NCBI GenBank assembly: GCA_027488965.1
Contig: JAIYAO010000172.1
Span: 1 to 40,351 of the forward strand
Length of the DNA stretch: 40,351 bases
Direction: 5' to 3'
Source: Alphaproteobacteria bacterium
GTDB lineage: Bacteria; Pseudomonadota; Alphaproteobacteria; Caulobacterales; Aquidulcibacteraceae
Below, in pieces: positions 27,772-35,042 of the stretch. Under the pieces are notes generated by a model. That model made no database searches. It saw only the letters and a program-made list of their open reading frames with translations, and was not told the DNA's origin. How positions within the stretch are numbered: position 1 is the stretch's first letter; every line of letters begins with the position of its first letter. A program made the translations under genes and the position numbers.

Positions 27772-28572
27772 ATGAACAAGGGCACTTTCGGGCGCGCCGG
27801 CCTCCTCTTCGTGTGTGCAGCGCTCCTCTCCGTGCCCCTCCTCCTGCTGGGAGCCGCAGGCGCGTTCGCCCAGGACGTGCCGTTGTTCGCCGCCGCCGGC
27901 GGCGCCGACACCAACGCGCTGGCGAGCATCGGCTGGCGCGGCTTCCTCGATGTGAACTCGCTGCTGGAGGAGCTGGCGGCCCTCTCTCTCGCCACCGTGC
28001 TCGGCGCGCTGATCGCCTTCCACCCGCTGACGCCGCGCAGCGTCGATACGCTGGAGGAGGCGGAGCTCCCCAAGGTCTACATCATGTACGCCATCGTGGG
28101 CGCCGTGATCGGCGTGGCGGTGCTGCAGTACGGTATGGTGGTGGGCATCGTGGTGTTCGGGCTGGGCGGCCTGATGCGCTTCCGCACCAGCGTCGATTCC
28201 TCGCGCGATACGGGCCGGCTGATCGTGGTCACGCTCGTGGGCCTGATCGCAGGCCTGAACCTGCCGCACTTCGCGGTGCTGGCGACGGTGTTCGTGTATG
28301 TCCTGATCTTCCTGCTGGACGCGCACCCGATCTGCCGCATCGTCATCAAGGAGCTGCCCGATGCGCGCGTCAGCGCCGCCGCCGAAGCCTATCGCGTCGC
28401 CCTCGTCCACCTGAAGTGCAAGGTGCTGAGCGAGCGCAAGCACTTCGCCAAGCCCCGCGTCGACTTCGTATTCCGCGCGCCGCGCGCGGCCACGCCCGAA
28501 ACCCTGCACGCCGAGCTCTTCCGCCTCGTGCCGCCTGAGGTGCGCGGCGAGATCGACTGGGAAGTGGACTGA
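27772..28572 (+). CDS. DUF4956-like integral membrane protein
   Basis: A 266-residue protein with four to five hydrophobic helices (about 10-33, 60-78, 103-122, 122-140 and 157-185) and a cytoplasmic C-terminal domain of about 80 residues. The loop GLGGLMRFRTSVDSSRDTGR fits the DUF4956 signature (G-x-x-RFRT-x5-RDT). Such proteins are often encoded with CotH and VTC-type polyphosphate polymerase genes. AAGGA precedes ATG 27772. Function is unknown; MgtC-like proteins are an alternative, but their motifs are missing. Confidence 0.7.
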   Translation: MNKGTFGRAGLLFVCAALLSVPLLLLGAAGAFAQDVPLFAAAGGADTNALASIGWRGFLDVNSLLEELAALSLATVLGALIAFHPLTPRSVDTLEEAELPKVYIMYAIVGAVIGVAVLQYGMVVGIVVFGLGGLMRFRTSVDSSRDTGRLIVVTLVGLIAGLNLPHFAVLATVFVYVLIFLLDAHPICRIVIKELPDARVSAAAEAYRVALVHLKCKVLSERKHFAKPRVDFVFRAPRAATPETLHAELFRLVPPEVRGEIDWEVD

Positions 28573-28634
28573 GCTTGCCTGCGGGCGGTCACGGCCTATC
28601 GTAGGGGCATCGGCTTCAGGCGACGGCGGGGCGC

Positions 28635-29405
28635 ATGCGCGTGAGACAGGTCTGCATCGGCGCGCTTCTGGCCCTCGCGTGGTGCCTGCCGGCACAGGTC
28701 CAGGCGCGGACGCTGCAGATGGAGTACGACGGCGCCGCGTACGGCGTAATCCAGCTTGGCCGCGCCCGCATCGAGGCCACGGTCTCCGGCGCGACGTACG
28801 CGGCGCGGGGCGATCTGGAGACGGCGGGCCTTGCGGCGCTGTTCTCGGACGCGCGCGCGATCGGCGCCTCCACCGGAGACCAGGCTCCCTTTCCCCTGCG
28901 CGCCCGCACCTACAGCCTTGACCACGCCTACCGCGGCGAGAAGCGCACCTGGCTGGTGGACTGGTCGCAGGCCCCCGTGGCGGTGGCCACCGCGCCGGGC
29001 AACCCGTTCCAGACCGAAGTCCCGCCGACGGAGGCGCAGCGCCGCGAGGGGCGCGACCCGCTCTCCACCATCCTGGCCATGGGCGCACACATCACGCAGA
29101 CCGGCCGGTGCGACGGCGTCTTCCGCGTGTTCGACGGGCTGTACGTGTACGACATGACCATGCGCAGCGCAGGCAACGGCCGCTACCGCCGGCGCGGCAT
29201 CGACTTGCCAGTGGTGAAATGCGCGCTGCGACAGCAGCGGGTGGCGGGCTACCGCTTCCGCGCCGACCTTGAGAAGAAACTGCCGGAGGCGGAAATCTGG
29301 TTCGGGACGCCGCCGGGGGCGCCGTTCGCCGTGCTCGCGCGCTTCAGCTCCCGCCTGCCGCTGGGCGTGGCGACGATCTCGCTCACGTCCTACGGCGAAC
29401 GATAG
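28635..29405 (+). CDS. DUF3108 domain periplasmic protein
   Basis: A 256-residue exported protein (signal peptide about 1-24, ending VQA). The family pattern is clear: MEYDGAAYGVIQLGRARIEA, SGATYAARGDLETAGLAALF, the middle DPLSTILAMG and a Cys-containing DGVFRVFDGLYVYDM block, then PEAEIWFG near the end. DUF3108 proteins form a beta-barrel-like lipid-binding-type fold of unknown role. It follows the DUF4956-like gene by 62 nt in the same direction and may share its transcript. Confidence 0.82.
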   Translation: MRVRQVCIGALLALAWCLPAQVQARTLQMEYDGAAYGVIQLGRARIEATVSGATYAARGDLETAGLAALFSDARAIGASTGDQAPFPLRARTYSLDHAYRGEKRTWLVDWSQAPVAVATAPGNPFQTEVPPTEAQRREGRDPLSTILAMGAHITQTGRCDGVFRVFDGLYVYDMTMRSAGNGRYRRRGIDLPVVKCALRQQRVAGYRFRADLEKKLPEAEIWFGTPPGAPFAVLARFSSRLPLGVATISLTSYGER

Positions 29406-29410
29406 CGGCC

Positions 29411-30973
29411 TCAGACGAAACCGATATTGCGCAGCGTGAAGTTGCGCAGGTTGGGGAAGATGGTGTCGAGGGCGCCGTCCGACACGCCGAACCACCGCCC
29501 CAGCGTGGCGCCGAACTGGTCCACCGACATGGTGGGGATCAGGATGTTGCCCGACATGTCCGGGTTGGTGAACCCGGTCTGGTCGACGCCGAGGGTGGGA
29601 TATTGGCCGTAGACGTTTTGGCCGTTCACTGCGCCGCCCATCACGAACTGGTGGGAGCCCCACGCGTGGTCCGTGCCGTCGCCGTTGGTGGTGAAGGTGC
29701 GCGAGAAATCGGACGCGGTGAAGGTGGTGACGGCGTTGCGCATGTTCACGCCGCCGATGTTGGCGAGCACGCCGTCGAAGTACGACATGGCGTGGCCGAG
29801 GCGGTTGAGCAGCACCGGCTGGGTGCTGTTCTGGATGTCGTGGGTGTCGAAGCCGCCGATGCTGACGAAGAACACCTGTCGGCGCAGACCCAGCATCGCG
29901 TTCGCCGCGATGAGCTTGGCCACCGTCTGCAGGCTGGTGGCCAGCGCGTTGGTCTCCGTGGCGCCGGTGACGGGGTTGACGAGCGTGGTGGGTGCTGGGA
30001 TCGCGGTGACGTCGGCCATGGTGAAGGCGTCGTTCAGCCACACGGCCGAATCCATCGAGCGCACCACGCGCGCGGCATGGTCCTGCCCGAAGTAGCTGCC
30101 GCCGGTGGCGCCGCGGATCACCTGCGCCAGCCGCGCCGGATTGCCGGATGATCCGAACAGAGAGGTGTTGGTGGCCGGCGTGATGCGCACCGCAGGCGTG
30201 TTGTTGCCGGTGGTGACCTGGTACTGCACCACGTCGCGCCCCGACAGGAACACCGCGTTACCCGCCGTGGACACCGCGGTGAACACCGTGTTGGTCCCGT
30301 TCATGGACAAAAGCTGGTCCGCCATCAGCCCGCCCCAGCCGCGCCGCGCGCCTTCGGCGGCGCCCGCCTGCCACGTGGATTGCTGGTCGTTGTGGGACAT
30401 CAGGTTGGCCGGCAGCGGCACGGTGCGGCCGTTGTACTGCGCCTTCGTGGTCGGCACGATCAGCGGCCCCACGTTCGCCGCCACCGCAAGCCGGCCCGCC
30501 GTCCAGATAGGCACGAGCGACGCAAGAAACGGATGCAGCGCGAACGTGCGGGTGGTGGCGTTGGTGCCGGGCGGAATGGGGTTGGGCGTGAGCGGCGTGA
30601 TGGGCAGCACGCCGCCCCAGTTCTCCGGCGAGGCGCGCGAGACCGTCCGCCCGGGCGTGAAGGTGGAGGCGGCGCCGACCGGCTGCGCGGCCGCGCCCGG
30701 CGGCATCAGCGCGATGGGATCATTGCCGGTGTTGCGCGCCGACAGATAGCGCCCGTAGGTGTTGGCGTCGGTGGCGAGCACCGTGTTGTGCGCGTCATTG
30801 CCGCCGAACATGAAGATGCACACCAGCGCCTGGTAGGCGGGCGGCATGGTCTGCGCCGCCGCCGTGCCCAGCGTGGCGAGTTGCAGGCCAAACGTGGAGC
30901 CGGCGGCGGCCACGGCGGAAAGTGCGCCGGAGATCCGCAGCAGTTCGCGGCGTGTGGCCGGTGTCATCGCCAT
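29411..30973 (-). CDS. DUF1501 family protein, Tat-exported
   Basis: A 520-residue protein of the alkaline-phosphatase-like superfamily (DUF1501). The N terminus MAMTPATRRELLRISG is a Tat signal (RR-x-L-L), ending AAA. Landmarks: YQALVCIFMFGGNDAHNT near the start, MSHNDQQSTWQAGAAEG, VFFVSIGGFDTHD and GTDHAWGSHQFVMGGAV. The GGNDxHN and DHxWG motifs are hallmarks of the family and probable metal ligands. AAGGGGA precedes the ATG. It is the second gene of the widespread DUF1800-DUF1501 pair (12 nt apart). Activity is not established. Confidence 0.92.
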   Translation of the reverse strand: MAMTPATRRELLRISGALSAVAAAGSTFGLQLATLGTAAAQTMPPAYQALVCIFMFGGNDAHNTVLATDANTYGRYLSARNTGNDPIALMPPGAAAQPVGAASTFTPGRTVSRASPENWGGVLPITPLTPNPIPPGTNATTRTFALHPFLASLVPIWTAGRLAVAANVGPLIVPTTKAQYNGRTVPLPANLMSHNDQQSTWQAGAAEGARRGWGGLMADQLLSMNGTNTVFTAVSTAGNAVFLSGRDVVQYQVTTGNNTPAVRITPATNTSLFGSSGNPARLAQVIRGATGGSYFGQDHAARVVRSMDSAVWLNDAFTMADVTAIPAPTTLVNPVTGATETNALATSLQTVAKLIAANAMLGLRRQVFFVSIGGFDTHDIQNSTQPVLLNRLGHAMSYFDGVLANIGGVNMRNAVTTFTASDFSRTFTTNGDGTDHAWGSHQFVMGGAVNGQNVYGQYPTLGVDQTGFTNPDMSGNILIPTMSVDQFGATLGRWFGVSDGALDTIFPNLRNFTLRNIGFV

Positions 30974-30985
30974 GGTGCGTCCCCT

Positions 30986-32707
30986 TCAGCGTTGCGTCAG
31001 GTATTCGGGCGACGCCATCGCAAACAGGATGGCGGTCTTCACCCGGTTCAGGCGTGCGGCGTCGATGGCGGTCTGGCCGGTGGCGGGGATCGTGATCGCG
31101 TTCACCGCATCGGTGGTCTGTCCGCGCAGCGTCGACGACATCTGCCCGTACAGCAGGAGCCCGTTGATGCGCTCCACCAGCGCTGCGGCGTCCCCCGCGA
31201 GCGCGAGTTCGGCGGCATACGCGCTGCGCACGTCGCGGCCCGATCCGCCCGGCGGGGTGGCCCCGATGCCCTGGTCGATGGTGGAGGACATGGTGTTCAC
31301 GTAGCCCGCTACGGTCACTTCATCGACGATCTGGAATTCGGGCGCGAGCAGGCCGCGCGAGCCCAGCTCCGTGGTGCCCGGCGGGGTGAACCCCGGCCGC
31401 CAGAAGTTGAACACCGAGGGCGCATTGAGCGCAGACTGGCCGAAGGACTGGTTGCTGCTGGTGGAGTTGATGAGCCAGTTGCCGGATTGCGACGTGGCGC
31501 TGAACGCACGCGCCCAGTTGGCGAGGCGGATGACAGGTTCGCGCAGCTTGCCGAAGCCCGCCGCCGACGCCACGCCCGCATCGCGGGACTCCATGTCGAT
31601 CAGGATGGCCCGCACCACGGCGCCCATGTCGCCGCGCACGCCGGACCCATTGTTGTTGAACACGGCGGCGACACGGGAAACGTAGGCGGGGCTCGGGTTG
31701 CTGGTCACCAGCTGCTGGATCAGCCGCTGCGCGATGAACGGCCCCACGTTGGGGTGATTGTAGAGCGTGTCGAGGGCGATGCGGAGATCGCCCGCCACGT
31801 CCACCGTCACCGACGCGGGGATCGTGCGGTCGAGAAACACCTTCTGCGAGGTGGAATGGAACTGCGGGTAGAAGATCATCGGCCGCACTTCGCGGTTGGG
31901 ATCGCGGTTGCCGCCGAAGAACGTGGAGTTGGTGGGTGTCGGGTGATACCAGCTGATGCCGGTGAACACCTTGGCCAGACCGGCGATGTCGGCCGGCGTG
32001 TAGGCGGGGATCGGCTGGTTGGAAGAATTGAGACGCACCGTGCCGTCGGCGTTCAGCTCGCTGAGGCCGATGGTCATGAGCTGCATCACTTCGCGCGCGT
32101 AGTTCTCGTCCGGCGTGCGTGTACCTGCCGCGTCCTCTTTCTGGTTGGCGAGAAACGTGAGGTAGCGCCCCATCATCGGGTGCAGCGTCACGTCCTCCAG
32201 CAGCGTGCGGTAGTTCGAGAACGCGTTGCGCAGGAGCATGTCGTAGTAGGAGCCCGCGCCGCGCACGTCGATGCTGGAGTCGGCCAGCGAAATGACGAAA
32301 ATCTGCGAGTACGCGAAGGCCACGCGCTGGCGCAGCTCGTCCTGTCCCGTGGCCGCACCGCGCCACCAGGCCTCGTAGAAGTGGTTGGCGTTGAGGGAGG
32401 CGGACGGGTTGGTCGCCTGCAGGCCCTGCAGGCGCGCCTCCAGGTAGGTCTGCAGCGGCAGGCTGTTGGGCACGGCGATCTGTTGGGTCACCCAGCCGTT
32501 CATGCCGGCGGCGCGCACCGCCTCGATGCCGGCAGGGGTGGGGCCGAAGGTGGCCTGCGTCATGAGGCGCGCGGCTTCCGCCGCGGTGGGGGCCGCCACG
32601 CCGGGGATCGGCGGGCCTCCGCCACTCCCGCCGCCGCCGCCACCTCCCCCGCCACCGCCGCAGGCCGCAAGGACCAAAAGCGCCAGTGCCGCCAAGACGT
32701 TTCGCAT
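30986..32707 (-). CDS. DUF1800 family lipoprotein
   Basis: A 573-residue protein. The signal peptide ends LVLAAC and is followed directly by a run of 11 glycines, then the DUF1800 domain: AARLMTQATFGPTPAGIEAV, DENYAREVMQLMTIGLSEL, ADIAGLAKVFTGISWY and LANWARAF. NYAREVMQLMTIG is the family's most conserved block. DUF1800 and DUF1501 are encoded together in many Gram-negative phyla and are presumed to form an exported pair; the biochemistry is unknown. Start at ATG 32707 puts the lipobox at residues 13-16. The poly-Gly run is encoded by a GGN tract prone to length change. Confidence 0.92.
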   Translation of the reverse strand: MRNVLAALALLVLAACGGGGGGGGGGGSGGGPPIPGVAAPTAAEAARLMTQATFGPTPAGIEAVRAAGMNGWVTQQIAVPNSLPLQTYLEARLQGLQATNPSASLNANHFYEAWWRGAATGQDELRQRVAFAYSQIFVISLADSSIDVRGAGSYYDMLLRNAFSNYRTLLEDVTLHPMMGRYLTFLANQKEDAAGTRTPDENYAREVMQLMTIGLSELNADGTVRLNSSNQPIPAYTPADIAGLAKVFTGISWYHPTPTNSTFFGGNRDPNREVRPMIFYPQFHSTSQKVFLDRTIPASVTVDVAGDLRIALDTLYNHPNVGPFIAQRLIQQLVTSNPSPAYVSRVAAVFNNNGSGVRGDMGAVVRAILIDMESRDAGVASAAGFGKLREPVIRLANWARAFSATSQSGNWLINSTSSNQSFGQSALNAPSVFNFWRPGFTPPGTTELGSRGLLAPEFQIVDEVTVAGYVNTMSSTIDQGIGATPPGGSGRDVRSAYAAELALAGDAAALVERINGLLLYGQMSSTLRGQTTDAVNAITIPATGQTAIDAARLNRVKTAILFAMASPEYLTQR

Positions 32708-33117
32708 GCCTTGTCCCCGCAGTGATCCGCAACACATCGAACGCCCCCCGCGAGACATTCCGTCGCAAGCGCCGCGTGTGCGGAAAGGCCGTCTACATGG
32801 CGCCTGCGAGGCCCGGGTACGGCCATTCGGGGGCGAAACGCCAGTGGATAGTGGGTAAGGCGGGGTCGCGGCCTGCGCGCGCCGCAAGCGCGCTGCTTTG
32901 ACACGTCGGCATCCCGCTGGTCCGCGAGGGACAAATGTGCATAAACCCGGGGTGCCGGCGGGAGGCAACGTCGGGGCTTTGGTCGGAAGCGGTCCGACCC
33001 CCAGCCCTGCCGTTCATTTGCTAGCGAAGCAATCCTCGCTGGACGGACTTTGCGGACACAATGTAGTGTCCAGTTCAATGACCGCATGAAGAGTGCGCGT
33101 GTATTAGAGGGAGCGTC
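32708..33117. promoter_or_regulatory. 410-nt divergent region between DUF1800 and cytochrome c
   Basis: No credible ORF is seen. It is the border between the general chromosome and the photosynthesis cluster. It must hold promoters for both flanking genes. The only clear element is the dyad at 33054-33071, next to the cytochrome gene. Confidence 0.55.
33054..33071. promoter_or_regulatory. Operator-like dyad upstream of cytochrome c
   Basis: GGACAC-AATGTA-GTGTCC: a perfect 6-bp dyad with a 6-nt spacer, ending 46 nt before the start codon. The inner GACAC-N6-GTGTC is identical in layout to the dyad before bchG at 38515-38530, suggesting one regulator. Confidence 0.6.
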
Positions 33118-33660
33118 ATGAGGACCACGAAATCACTGATGGGGGCGATCGCCCTGCTGGCGGTTGTCGCCGCCTGCTCGCAGTCCGAACAGAAGGCTGA
33201 GGCGCCGCCGGCCGCCACCGAAGAAGCGGCGGCCCCCGCCGCCGAAGCCCCCCCGGCTGAAGCCGCGCCCGCGGCCCCTGCTGCGACGGCGGCGGCACCC
33301 CCGGCCGGCGGCATCGCGCTGGACGTGAAGGACGCCGCCGGCGCCACGCTCACGGGCAGCGTCGAAGCGGGCGCGCGGATTTTCCGCCAGTGCCAGACGT
33401 GCCACGTCACCACCGCGGGCGTGAACAAGGTCGGCCCGTCGCTGCACGGCATCATCGGCCGCACGGCCGGCACGGTGCCCGGCTTCCGCTACTCCAACGC
33501 CAACAAGAATTCCGGCATCGTGTGGACCGAGCAGGAGCTTTACAGCTACCTCGAAAACCCGCGTGCGAAGATCCCGGGCACGATCATGGCGTTCGTGGGC
33601 CTGCGGGACTCCCAGCAGCGCGCCGACGTGATCGCCTACCTGAAGGAAAACACCAAGTAA
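33118..33660 (+). CDS. Lipid-anchored class I cytochrome c
   Basis: A 180-residue lipoprotein cytochrome. Signal peptide with lipobox VAAC (lipidated C20), then an Ala/Pro/Glu-rich tether (about 21-64) and a mitochondrial/c2-like haem domain: CQTCH at 92-96, NKVGPSLHGIIGR at 103-115, NPRAKIPGTIMAF at 147-159 with axial M157. Anchored small cytochromes (cytochrome cy type, though that one has a transmembrane anchor) carry electrons between bc1 and oxidase or reaction centre. Its position at the border of the photosynthesis cluster makes a role as reaction-centre donor plausible; a purely respiratory role is possible. GAGGGAG precedes the ATG. Terminated by a strong hairpin. Confidence 0.9.
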   Translation: MRTTKSLMGAIALLAVVAACSQSEQKAEAPPAATEEAAAPAAEAPPAEAAPAAPAATAAAPPAGGIALDVKDAAGATLTGSVEAGARIFRQCQTCHVTTAGVNKVGPSLHGIIGRTAGTVPGFRYSNANKNSGIVWTEQELYSYLENPRAKIPGTIMAFVGLRDSQQRADVIAYLKENTK

Positions 33661-33684
33661 CGGGTGTTTGAGTTCTGATTGCAG

Positions 33685-33720
33685 GAACCGCCGGATCGCA
33701 GGATCCGGCGGTTCTTTTGT
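33685..33720 (+). terminator. Rho-independent terminator after cytochrome c
   Basis: A perfect 13-bp stem (33685-33697 with 33702-33714), loop GCAG, then TTTTGTTTTG. It ends cytochrome c transcription 25 nt after the stop. It may also block leftward read-through poorly, since only the right side has a T-run. Confidence 0.9.
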
Positions 33721-33739
33721 TTTGCAGCGAGGGCCGGCC

Positions 33740-34276
33740 CTACACGCCGCGGCGGAAGATGATCGTGTTGCGCCCGAGCAGAATCCCGAACTTGGTGACG
33801 CGGGCGCGATTGACGAGCACGTCGGCGTCCACGAGCGTGAACGTCTCGCTGAAGCGCACCGGCAGGCGCCGTGCGCCGATGTTCAGCTGGAACAGATACG
33901 ACCACGCTACGCCCTGCGCCGTGGCGCGGCCTGACGCCTCGCCGATCATGTCGTCGGCGGTGGCGCGGTAGCCGTCGGCACCCACGGGCGTGATGCGCCA
34001 GACGCGATGCTCACGCGCGCCGTCGTCGAACAGGAAATCCTCGTCCAGGTTGAACGTGTCACCGTCCATGTGACCTTGCAGCGTGATCGCCATGCGCCTG
34101 CGCACCGCGCCGAAACGGTCCTCGAACATCCCCACGCCGGTGCTGCGTCCGGCGAAAAACGCCTCGAGGCGCAACGGCGCGGGCGCGAGCGTGTCCGGCC
34201 GCGCGGCGGGCGCATGTGCTGCGCCGTCGGCGAGGCCCGTCGCCAGGGCGGTGATGTGCTTGGCTGTGACGGCCAT
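33740..34276 (-). CDS. DUF3833 family protein, last gene of the bch operon
   Basis: A 178-residue protein matching DUF3833. LEAFFAGRSTGVGMFEDRFG starts the conserved domain, followed by RRRMAITLQGHMDG, LDEDFLFDDGAREHRVWRI, ATADDMIGEASGRA and NRARVTKFGILLG. DUF3833 is a beta-rich, lipocalin-like domain family of unknown function, usually a periplasmic lipoprotein. Here the usual lipobox leader is replaced by about 37 residues (MAVTAKHITALATGLADG) without a clear signal, so this copy may be cytoplasmic. Its ATG overlaps the stop of the 92-residue membrane protein. Its place in a bacteriochlorophyll operon suggests a role in pigment or lipid handling, but this is inference. Confidence 0.82.
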   Translation of the reverse strand: MAVTAKHITALATGLADGAAHAPAARPDTLAPAPLRLEAFFAGRSTGVGMFEDRFGAVRRRMAITLQGHMDGDTFNLDEDFLFDDGAREHRVWRITPVGADGYRATADDMIGEASGRATAQGVAWSYLFQLNIGARRLPVRFSETFTLVDADVLVNRARVTKFGILLGRNTIIFRRGV

Positions 34277-34554
34277 CAGAGACGCCTCCGCATGAGATCG
34301 ACCAGGTGGAACGGGAACGAGGCGGCGAGCCAGAACGCACACGTGGCCCAGCCGCCGCCGGTCAGCGCCGCACGCAGCGCCAGCAGGATGCACGCGCCAG
34401 GCGCGAGTGCAAAGACGAGATCGACCGCACGCGCGCGCCGCGCGCCCGCCGTGGCCATGGCCAGCAACGCTGCAAACTCGAGCACGATGACGCCGAGCAC
34501 TACGTCCACGGCGGCCCCACTGGCGAACAGGCGCTCCATGGCGTCCACCCTCAT
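34276..34554 (-). CDS. 92-residue membrane protein in the bch operon
   Basis: A small protein with three hydrophobic helices (about 12-35, 45-63 and 67-85), ending FPFHLVDLMRRRL. The ATG at 34554 overlaps the tspO stop (ATGA), and its own stop overlaps the DUF3833 start (TGATG), so it is translated within the chain. An ATG five codons on is an alternative. I do not recognise a named family. It lies between tspO and DUF3833, which argues for a joint membrane function. Confidence 0.75.
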   Translation of the reverse strand: MRVDAMERLFASGAAVDVVLGVIVLEFAALLAMATAGARRARAVDLVFALAPGACILLALRAALTGGGWATCAFWLAASFPFHLVDLMRRRL

Positions 34555-35042
34555 CCAAACGGGGCGTTGAGATCGACGACCGCACGGTTCAGTACGGCGG
34601 CGAAGGACACCCACACCAGATACGGCGCGAGCAGCCATGTGGACTGCTGCGACCAGCGCCAGACAAACACCGCCAGCAGCACGATGGACGCCCACAGCGC
34701 CGCCACCTCGATCAACGCCCAGTCAGGACGCCTGAGACGAAAGAACAGCAGGCTCCAGAGCACATTCAGAAAGCCATTGAACGCAAACAGGCCCACGATC
34801 CAGTCGCGTGCGGCGCCGCGGGGAGCGGCGCGCCACGCCAGGACGGCGGAGGCCGCCGCCGTGGCATAGACGATCGTCCAGACAATGCCGAAGGCGGCAT
34901 CCGGCGGCTGCCAGTCCGGCTTCACAAGGCCGCGGTACCAGGGCCCCAGGTCGGTGACGGTGGCGCCGAGCGCGGCCAGCAGCAATGCAGCGGCGGCCGC
35001 CACGAGCACCGCGCGCCCGCGCGTGGCGCCGGCGGTGGTCAC
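34551..35042 (-). CDS. tspO: TspO/MBR family tetrapyrrole sensor
   Basis: A 163-residue five-helix membrane protein. Family motifs: WYRGLVKPDWQPPDAAFGIV, WTIVYATAAASAVLAWR, NGFLNVLWSLLFFRLRRPDWAL and the last helices LLAPYLVWVSFAAVLN. In Rhodobacter, TspO binds or moves porphyrin intermediates and dampens photosynthesis gene expression in response to oxygen. The GTG start at 35042 overlaps the bchP stop (GTGA). It takes the place held by idi after bchP in the Rhodobacter cluster. Confidence 0.95.
   Translation of the reverse strand: MTTAGATRGRAVLVAAAAALLLAALGATVTDLGPWYRGLVKPDWQPPDAAFGIVWTIVYATAAASAVLAWRAAPRGAARDWIVGLFAFNGFLNVLWSLLFFRLRRPDWALIEVAALWASIVLLAVFVWRWSQQSTWLLAPYLVWVSFAAVLNRAVVDLNAPFG

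Noticed and set aside
32615-32665. CCG-rich repeat resembling a short tandem array
   Set aside because: It is the coding strand complement of the poly-Gly run of the DUF1800 lipoprotein; no spacers, so not CRISPR.
30380-32725. 781-codon plus-strand open frame
   Set aside because: Antisense to the DUF1501 and DUF1800 genes; composition is His/Gly/Arg/Val-rich with no recognisable domain.
32686-32901. Small plus-strand ORF in the gap before cytochrome c
   Set aside because: Basic, Arg/Ala/Pro-rich composition, no ribosome site, overlaps the DUF1800 start.
33067-33083. PpsR-like TGT...ACC before cytochrome c
   Set aside because: Spacing is N11 instead of N12 and the last base is wrong; the perfect dyad at 33054-33071 explains the region better.
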